Source: Verrucomicrobiota bacterium
Lineage (GTDB): Bacteria; Verrucomicrobiota; Verrucomicrobiia; Limisphaerales; CAZBKV01
Direction: 5' to 3'
Assembly: GCA_021160185.1 (NCBI GenBank)
Contig: JAGHDA010000424.1
Coordinates: 1 to 13,737, forward strand
DNA length: 13,737 nucleotides
This document shows, one piece after another, positions 1 through 5,601 of this stretch (position 1 is its first letter; the number at the start of each line of letters is the position of its first letter). A model generated the notes under the pieces. The model did not search any database. It was given only the letters and a program-made list of their open reading frames with translations, and was not told where the DNA came from. Made by a program: the position numbers and the translations under genes.

Positions 1-385
1 CCTTCACGCAGCGTCGGATCAGGGTCTCCACCTCCGGATCTTCGGCATTGATGGGGGAGACGCCGCGATTGAGCATGGGGATCTTCCAGTAGCTGCGGAC
101 GCTGGGGCGCTGCATGCCGATGACGAACTTGGAGGGCTTGCCGGTGCGGCGGTCCTCCGCGTCGGCCACCACTGCGGCCATCACCGCGCCGACGAAGCCC
201 AGCCCCACGACCACGACCACCTCTCTTCCTTCTTTGCGGTGTCTGGCGGCCAGGCGCTTGAGCCGGGCGAACTCCTTCGCGTGCTCCGAGGGCTTGGGCA
301 GGGGGAAAGCTTCTCCGATAGGACTGACGGAGACCGACGCGCCGGACCGGGCTGTTTTTGCGGCGGACGTTGTCGAACGCTTCAT
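1..385 (-). CDS. Nucleotide-sugar dehydrogenase (UDP-glucose/GDP-mannose dehydrogenase family), N-terminal part
   Basis: The gene starts with ATG at 383-385 and runs off the left edge, so only about 128 N-terminal residues are visible. It should oxidise a nucleotide sugar to a uronic acid with NAD, supplying precursors for surface polysaccharide in the cytoplasm. The evidence is a run of valines followed by GLGFVG (residues 61-66), the family's Rossmann NAD-binding turn, then a hydrophobic helix and the stretch VIGMQRPS with SYWKIPMLNRG about 25 residues later. The Rossmann strand normally lies near the N-terminus of this family, but here a polar, basic leader of roughly 53 residues precedes it. 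The start is supported by a Shine-Dalgarno AAGGA nine bases upstream. It lies 104 bases beyond the dnaE stop, in the same direction. The substrate cannot be told from this fragment; the C-terminal catalytic part is outside the window. Confidence 0.8.
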   Translation of the reverse strand, partial: MKRSTTSAAKTARSGASVSVSPIGEAFPLPKPSEHAKEFARLKRLAARHRKEGREVVVVVGLGFVGAVMAAVVADAEDRRTGKPSKFVIGMQRPSVRSYWKIPMLNRGVSPINAEDPEVETLIRRCVK

Positions 386-394
386 GGGGCGATA

Positions 395-399
395 TCCTT
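395..399 (-). promoter_or_regulatory. Ribosome binding site for the nucleotide-sugar dehydrogenase
   Basis: On the minus strand AAGGA lies nine bases before the ATG at 385. It fixes the start and supports the unusually long N-terminal leader of the dehydrogenase being translated. The other genes here mostly lack such a clear site. Confidence 0.6.
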
Positions 400-489
400 A
401 CAAGACTTGGGCCAAGCGCGTCAAGCCGCCGGCTGCGACGGGCGGTTCTGCAAAGAGGCGGAGGCGCGCCGGCTGAGGGGCGGAAGGCT

Positions 490-3400
490 TCAGTAGGGCT
501 CGCGCGCCGCGGCGGCCGGGGAGAACTTGGGGCGGGAGCCGCGGCCTCCGTTCGCGCCGGGGGTTGTGAAAACCGCTTTGGGAACCCAGCTTCCTTCGCC
601 CAGGAGCGCTTCAACGGCGGTCAGCAGCTCCCGCGAAGGGCGGACGCGGAATCGCGGTCCTGTTTCCAAAAGCCAAAACTCCCCGTCCCGGGCGGGGAGC
701 CGCAGATAGACAGGGCATTGGCCCCGATGTTCCCGAAGCAGGCGGGCCAGCTCTTCCAGTTCCTTTGTCCCGGTTCCTTCCGGAATCTTGAGCAACAGCG
801 ATTCGGTAAAACGCGCCGGGACTTCGTCCAGGGGAGCGATCAACGAAGGAAACACCTTAGCTCGGCCCTCCTCCAGGCCCAGCTCGCCCGCGACCAGGAT
901 CGCTTCGCCCGGTCTGAGAAACGCCGCAAACTGTTCGTAGCTGTCGTTGACGCAGAGGACCTGGGCTGAGCCGCCTTGGTCTTCCACTGTGGCGAGGCCG
1001 TAGGGGCGGTCGTTCTTCTTCGACACGCCGTTGCGGACGGCCGTGACGACGCCTGCGAAGCGCACTTCCGCGCCGCTCTCCAGGCTCGGGAGCTCCTCCA
1101 CGGTTTGGAGGCCGTAAGCTTCGGCCAACCGCCTATACGGCGTCATGGGATGGCCGGAAAAATAGAAGCCGAGCAGCTCCTTCTCTGCGGCGAGCCGTTC
1201 GGCGGCCGGCCATTCGGGCGTGTCGGGCAGGGGCGCTTCCATGATTTTTTCTCCCCCTTCGATCATGGCGAAGAGGGAGCCTTGCCCTTGGGCGCGGTCC
1301 AACGCGGCGCGCGCGGCCTGTTGGATGACCGCCTCGGCGGCTTCGAAGAGGGCGGCGCGGGGCGCTCCGAAACCGTCGCACGCCCCGGCTCGAATGAGCG
1401 TTTCGACGGCCTTGCGGTTGACCGTCCGCAAATCGACCCGCTCGCACAGATTCTGCAGGGATCGGAAAGGGCCGCCTTTTTGCCGCGCGCGGAGGATTTC
1501 CTCGACCGCCGCTTCTCCGACGCCCTTGATGGCCGCCAGGCCGAAGCGGATGCTCCATTTCGCTTCGCCGGCGCGCTCGGTTTCCTCGGGGGGCTCGGGC
1601 GCGAAATACTTCCCGCTGCGGTTCACGTCGGGCGGCAGGACCCGGATGCCCATCCTTTTGGCCTCCTCGATGTAGGCGCCGATTTTCCCGGTGTCCGCCA
1701 TGTCGTTGGTCATCATGGCGCAGAGGAATTCGACCGGGTAATGCGCCTTGAGGTAGGCGGTCTGGTAGGCCACCAGGGCGTAGGCGGCGGCGTGGGATTT
1801 GTTGAAGCCGTAGCGGGCGAACTTCTCGAGCATGTCGAAGATCTGCTCCGCCTGGCGTCTGGGGATGCGGTTGGTTTCCCAACAGCCTTTGACGAAGATG
1901 TCGCGGTGGCGGGCCATTTCCTCCGGTTTCTTCTTGCCCATCGCGCGCCGGAGCAGGTCCGCGTCGCCCAACGAGTAGCCCGCCAATTTTTGAGCGGCCT
2001 GCATGACTTGCTCCTGGTAGACCAGGACGCCGTAGGTTTCCTTGGAGATGGGCTCCAGCAACGGGTGAGGGTACTGGACCGGGACCTCGCCGCGGCGGCG
2101 GCGGAGGAAGTCGGGGATCAGGTCCATCGGCCCGGGCCGGTAGAGGGCGATCAATGCGATGATGTGCTCGATCTTTTCGATGCCGAAGCGCCGGCATAAG
2201 TCCCGCATCCCTCCCGATTCCAGCTGGAACACTCCGAGCGTCTCGCCCCGATTGAGAAGGGCGAAGGTCTCCGCGTCGTTCAGGGGCAGTCGCTCGGGCT
2301 GGATTTCCACGCCTCGGGTCTGCCGCACGAGTTCGCATGTGTTGCGGATGACCGAGAGGGTTTTCAGGCCGAGGAAGTCCATCTTCAGCAGCCCCAGGTT
2401 GCTCACCGGCCCCATGGCGTACTGGGTGACGATCGCCCCGTTTTCGTCCTTCTTGAGGGGGAGCAGGTTTATGAGGGGCTCTCCGGCGATCACCACGCCC
2501 GCGGCGTGGACGGAGGCGTTCCTGGCCAGGTCCTCGAGGACAAAGGCCGTGTCGATCAGTTCGCGCGTCCGTTCCTCGTTTTCATAGGCCGCCCGCAGAT
2601 CGGGCGAGCTCTTCAGCGCCTTCTCGAGGGTGATGCCCAGATCGTTGGGGATCATCTTGGCCAGCCGGTCGCACTCCCCGTAGCTCATTCCCATGGCGCG
2701 CCCCACGTCGCGCACGACCGACTTGGCGCCCATGGTGCCGAAGGTGATGATTTGCGCCACGCAATCCTCGCCGTACTTGCGGCGCACGTAGTCGATCACT
2801 TCGGCGCGGCGATCATCCGCAAAATCGATGTCGATATCCGGGGGGTTGACCCGCTCCGGGTTCAGGAACCGCTCGAAAAGCAATCCGTACCGGAGGGGAT
2901 CCACGTTGGAGATCTCCAGAAGGTAAGTCACCAGCGAGCCGGCCGCCGAGCCGCGCGCCACGCATGCGACGCCCTGGCTGCGTCCGTGGCGGACAAAGTC
3001 GCCCACGATCAGGAAGTAGCTCACGAAGTTGGTTTTCTCGATGATTTCCAGCTCTTGATCCAGCCGCTCCAGGATTTCCCGCACCGCCTTTTCGATCGCT
3101 TCGCCGGAAGGCTCTCCGCGGATTTCCTCCCGCGCCAGCGCGGGCAGAAGCGAGGGCTCCTCGATTTCCTTCACGACGAACCGGCCGCCTGCCGCCTCGG
3201 CGCGGAGCCGGTATCGCTTGTAAAGGCCCTCGGCCAGGAGCCTGCGCAGATAGGCTTCGCAGGAAAGCCCTTCGGGTGGGGTGAAAGCGGGATAGCGCAG
3301 CTTGCCGAACTCCAGTTCCACGTTGCAGCGTTCGGCGATTTCGAGCGTTCGCCGAACCGCGTCGGGCGTCTCGGCGAACAGAAGTTCCATTTCCTGGGCG

Positions 3401-4152
3401 GAGCGCAGATAGAATTCGCCGGGCGCATAGGTCAGCCGGCGCGGGTCGTTGAGGGTGGTTTGCGTGCCGATGCAGATGAGGCAATCGTGGGCGTGGGAAT
3501 GCTCGCGGAGCAGGTAGTGGACGTCGTTGGTGGCGACTGTCTTGAGCCCCAGATCCCCGGCTAGTTTCAACAAGGCCCGATTGACCTTGCGCTGTTCCTC
3601 GATCCCGTGCTCCTGGAGTTCGAGGAAGAATCCCTCCGGGCCGAATCGTTCTTTGAACCAGGCGGCGACCTCCCGGGCGCGGTCCAGGCGGTCCTGGAGG
3701 ATCAACTCGGGGATCTCCCCGGCAAGGCAGCCGGAAAGGGCGATCAGGCCTTCTCGATGCGTTTCCAGCAGCTCCTTGTCGATGCGCGGCTTGTAGTAGT
3801 AGCCCTCCAGATGCGCCGCAGTGACCAGCTTGACCAAGTTCCGGTAGCCGGCGTTGTTCTCCGCCAAAAGGACCAGGTGATGGTAAGCGTCCTTGCCGCC
3901 GGCGCGGGTTTTCTTCTCGAACCGGCTGCCGGGGGCCACATACACCTCGCAGCCGAGGATCGGCTTGAGTCCGCGGGCCTTCGCTGTCTTGTAGAAGTCG
4001 ATCGCTCCGTAGAGAACCCCATGGTCCGTGAGGGCAAGAGCGGTGAACCCAAGCTCCTTCGCGCGGTCCGCAAGCCGATCGAGCCGGCAAGCCCCGTCCA
4101 GGAGGGAGTACTCGCTGTGCACGTGCAGATGGACAAATTCCGCTCTCGCCAT
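490..4152 (-). CDS. dnaE: DNA polymerase III alpha subunit (replicative DNA polymerase)
   Basis: Catalytic subunit of the chromosomal replicase, about 1220 residues from the chosen start. Domains in order: PHP domain (residues 5 to about 280, opening FVHLHVHSEYSLLDG), family C polymerase palm with PPDIDIDF (catalytic Asp 441 and 443) and KMDFLGLK (Asp 592), fingers with ARYGFNKSHAAAY (about 779-791), helix-hairpin-helix IKGVGEAAVEEI (about 875-886), clamp-binding motif QGSLF (957-961), and an OB fold (about 1030-1105). All nine PHP metal ligands known from Thermus-type DnaE seem present (see findings). The start MARAEF at 4152 is chosen because it puts the HLHVH motif at the family's usual distance from the N-terminus. 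Alternatives are ATG at 4161 or 4164, or ATG at 4224, which overlaps the upstream glycosyltransferase stop as ATGA and adds 24 low-complexity residues. No clear Shine-Dalgarno decides between them. Confidence 0.97.
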   Translation of the reverse strand: MARAEFVHLHVHSEYSLLDGACRLDRLADRAKELGFTALALTDHGVLYGAIDFYKTAKARGLKPILGCEVYVAPGSRFEKKTRAGGKDAYHHLVLLAENNAGYRNLVKLVTAAHLEGYYYKPRIDKELLETHREGLIALSGCLAGEIPELILQDRLDRAREVAAWFKERFGPEGFFLELQEHGIEEQRKVNRALLKLAGDLGLKTVATNDVHYLLREHSHAHDCLICIGTQTTLNDPRRLTYAPGEFYLRSAQEMELLFAETPDAVRRTLEIAERCNVELEFGKLRYPAFTPPEGLSCEAYLRRLLAEGLYKRYRLRAEAAGGRFVVKEIEEPSLLPALAREEIRGEPSGEAIEKAVREILERLDQELEIIEKTNFVSYFLIVGDFVRHGRSQGVACVARGSAAGSLVTYLLEISNVDPLRYGLLFERFLNPERVNPPDIDIDFADDRRAEVIDYVRRKYGEDCVAQIITFGTMGAKSVVRDVGRAMGMSYGECDRLAKMIPNDLGITLEKALKSSPDLRAAYENEERTRELIDTAFVLEDLARNASVHAAGVVIAGEPLINLLPLKKDENGAIVTQYAMGPVSNLGLLKMDFLGLKTLSVIRNTCELVRQTRGVEIQPERLPLNDAETFALLNRGETLGVFQLESGGMRDLCRRFGIEKIEHIIALIALYRPGPMDLIPDFLRRRRGEVPVQYPHPLLEPISKETYGVLVYQEQVMQAAQKLAGYSLGDADLLRRAMGKKKPEEMARHRDIFVKGCWETNRIPRRQAEQIFDMLEKFARYGFNKSHAAAYALVAYQTAYLKAHYPVEFLCAMMTNDMADTGKIGAYIEEAKRMGIRVLPPDVNRSGKYFAPEPPEETERAGEAKWSIRFGLAAIKGVGEAAVEEILRARQKGGPFRSLQNLCERVDLRTVNRKAVETLIRAGACDGFGAPRAALFEAAEAVIQQAARAALDRAQGQGSLFAMIEGGEKIMEAPLPDTPEWPAAERLAAEKELLGFYFSGHPMTPYRRLAEAYGLQTVEELPSLESGAEVRFAGVVTAVRNGVSKKNDRPYGLATVEDQGGSAQVLCVNDSYEQFAAFLRPGEAILVAGELGLEEGRAKVFPSLIAPLDEVPARFTESLLLKIPEGTGTKELEELARLLREHRGQCPVYLRLPARDGEFWLLETGPRFRVRPSRELLTAVEALLGEGSWVPKAVFTTPGANGGRGSRPKFSPAAAAREPY

Positions 4153-4220
4153 GGGATTCATCATGAACCCGAAACCGGCGGAGGCGCAAGCGCGGCGGTC
4201 GAGGAAGCCGGAAGCTTGAT

Positions 4221-5240
4221 TCATGCGGCCATCCAGAAGTCGCGCGCCTCGCAAAACCCTTTGGCCGTCAACAGGTTGCGGATATCCTGCCGCGCGCCGC
4301 GCTTGGCCACGTAGCTGATCGCCAGGGCTCGGGAAGGCTCCGGAAGCTCCTCAGGTCCAACCACCGGCCGGCCGCGGATGCGATGGCCGATTTTCCGCGG
4401 ATCGACGTCCACGTAGCCGGCGATTGGAACGCCCTCGGCCTCCAGCATCGCCGCCCGGCGCCGGGCCAGACGCCCCGCGCCCCAGATCCATATCTCCCGC
4501 CCTCCGGCCGCCGCCTTGCGCGCGATCGGGGCGAGGTAGCGGGCCTTGAGCCGGAAGAAGGCTTCGCTCCGGTAACGGGCGTCGCTTCGGGAAAGCCGCT
4601 CCTGGCGGTCGTTCCATACCAGCAACGCTTCGGGAACTTTCTCGATCCGCACGCCCGCCGCCATCCAGCGGAGCCACAACTCGTAATCTTCCGGGAAATC
4701 TCCCGCCGCATAGGCGCCGCAGCTTTCGATCAGCTCCCTCCGGAACATGACCGAGGGGTGGACCAGCGGCGATTCCACAAACCGTTCCCGGAGAATGTCT
4801 TCCGCCGCAGTGAGCCGGTTGCTCCAGGCTACGTAAAGGGCCAGGCCGCGGGCGCGCCGGGCGTCGCCGCCGTAGCGCACCCGGCATCCGACCGCGCCCG
4901 TCCCGGGGCGCGATTTCAGCCAGGCCGCCTGTCGGGCCAGGCGCTCCGGCAGCGCCTGGTCGTCGGCGTCCATTCGGGCGATGAGCCGCCCGCGCGCCTG
5001 CCGAAGGCCGAAGTTGAGCGCCGCGACAATCCCGCGGCCCGGATTTGAGAACACGCGGATTCGCGGATCCCGAGCCGCGGCGCTTCGGAGAATTTCGATT
5101 GTCCCGTCGGTCGATCCGTCGTCCACCGCCGTCAGTTCCCAAGCCGAGAGCGTCTGGGCCTGGATGCTTTCCACGGCGGCCTCAATCGTCTCCGCCGCAT
5201 TCCGCGCCGGCATCAGCACTGTGACCAGCGGTCCGCTCAT
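4221..5240 (-). CDS. Family 2 glycosyltransferase fused to a C-terminal Rossmann-like domain
   Basis: A 339-residue protein. The N-terminal 230 residues are a GT-A glycosyltransferase: VTVLMPARN at 6-14, VDDGSTDGT at 39-47 for nucleotide binding, the metal-binding DADD at 91-94, and PEDYELW at 183-189, where the acidic pair is the likely catalytic base region. Residues 247-300 look like a separate nucleotide-binding fold: strand REIWIWGAGR, then GYVDVDPRKIGHRIRG, as in dinucleotide-binding or sugar O-acetyltransferase N-terminal domains. There are no membrane segments, so it should be a cytoplasmic enzyme moving a sugar from a nucleotide donor, probably for cell-surface glycan. Donor and acceptor are unknown. 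The start is supported by GGAGG four bases upstream. The TGA stop overlaps an in-frame dnaE ATG as ATGA, suggesting co-transcription and possibly translational coupling with dnaE, an unusual partner. Confidence 0.88.
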   Translation of the reverse strand: MSGPLVTVLMPARNAAETIEAAVESIQAQTLSAWELTAVDDGSTDGTIEILRSAAARDPRIRVFSNPGRGIVAALNFGLRQARGRLIARMDADDQALPERLARQAAWLKSRPGTGAVGCRVRYGGDARRARGLALYVAWSNRLTAAEDILRERFVESPLVHPSVMFRRELIESCGAYAAGDFPEDYELWLRWMAAGVRIEKVPEALLVWNDRQERLSRSDARYRSEAFFRLKARYLAPIARKAAAGGREIWIWGAGRLARRRAAMLEAEGVPIAGYVDVDPRKIGHRIRGRPVVGPEELPEPSRALAISYVAKRGARQDIRNLLTAKGFCEARDFWMAA

Positions 5241-5243
5241 TCC

Positions 5244-5249
5244 TCCTCC
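5244..5249 (-). promoter_or_regulatory. Ribosome binding site for the family 2 glycosyltransferase
   Basis: The minus strand reads CGGAGGAGGA directly before ATG at 5240, giving a purine-rich Shine-Dalgarno with close spacing (three to four bases). It is the strongest such site in the window and fixes this start. Confidence 0.55.
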
Positions 5250-5297
5250 GATTTTCCTCTGATCGCCGCGATCTGAACAGCCGGCGCCAAAATCCCC

Positions 5298-5327
5298 TTG
5301 AGATTGCGCGCCCCCGCGCCATATTAC
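5298..5327 (+). promoter_or_regulatory. Candidate promoter for tRNA-Ser
   Basis: TTGAGA at 5298-5303 is followed after 18 bases by TATTAC at 5322-5327. Transcription would start around 5334, just ahead of the tRNA 5' end at 5342. The boxes match the general -35 and -10 consensus only partly, and the assignment is by position and pattern alone. Confidence 0.35.
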
Positions 5328-5341
5328 TGCTGCTGCGTTGC

Positions 5342-5431
5342 GGAGAGATGGCAGAGTGGTCTAATGCGCACGCCTGGAGAGCGTGAGTGGGCTAAAACCC
5401 ACCGGGAGTTCGAATCTCCCTCTCTCCGCCA
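5342..5431 (+). tRNA. tRNA-Ser (anticodon GGA), CCA encoded
   Basis: A complete 90-base class II tRNA. The acceptor stem GGAGAGA pairs with TCTCTCC at 5421-5427, followed by discriminator G and an encoded CCA at 5429-5431. The anticodon stem CACGC/GCGTG (5369-5373 and 5381-5385) encloses loop CTGGAGA with anticodon GGA at 5376-5378, reading serine codons UCC and UCU. A long variable arm GTGGG/CCCAC and the T arm GGGAG TTCGAAT CTCCC complete it; the long variable arm and discriminator G fit serine identity. It is followed directly by T-rich sequence (5432-5445). The tRNA 3' end is not repeated elsewhere in the window. Confidence 0.97.
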
Positions 5432-5601
5432 TTTTTCGTGTTTTTCCCGGGGTTGGTTCTGGAAGGGCGGCGTCTTGACAAGCCCCGGGCCGAAAGTCCC
5501 TTTCCCGCTCCGTCTCCGAGGCTGGTTGGAAAATTTTCGGGAAGGCGCAGAACGGCATTGACTTTCCTGGCCGCCTTGTGAAACGCTTTGCGCCGTAAGC
5601 C

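Noticed and set aside
976..3564. Long plus-strand open frames (407 and 352 residues) opposite dnaE
   Set aside because: They lie entirely antisense to unmistakable dnaE coding sequence and translate into Arg/Gly/Ala/His-rich sequence without recognisable motifs, as expected for shadows in GC-rich DNA.
5342..5431. tRNA-Ser as an integration site for a mobile element
   Set aside because: No integrase gene, no repeated copy of the tRNA 3' end, and the downstream genes fit the host's own exported-protein families.
5446..5489. Inverted repeat CCCGGGG (5446-5452) / CCCCGGG (5483-5489) after the tRNA, considered as a terminator
   Set aside because: The loop is about 30 bases and no T tract follows the second arm, so it does not have the form of an intrinsic terminator.
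5475..5586. TTGACA (5475-5480) and TTGACT (5558-5563) as promoters of the LamG gene
   Set aside because: No acceptable -10 box lies 16-18 bases downstream of either; the promoter of this gene remains unplaced.
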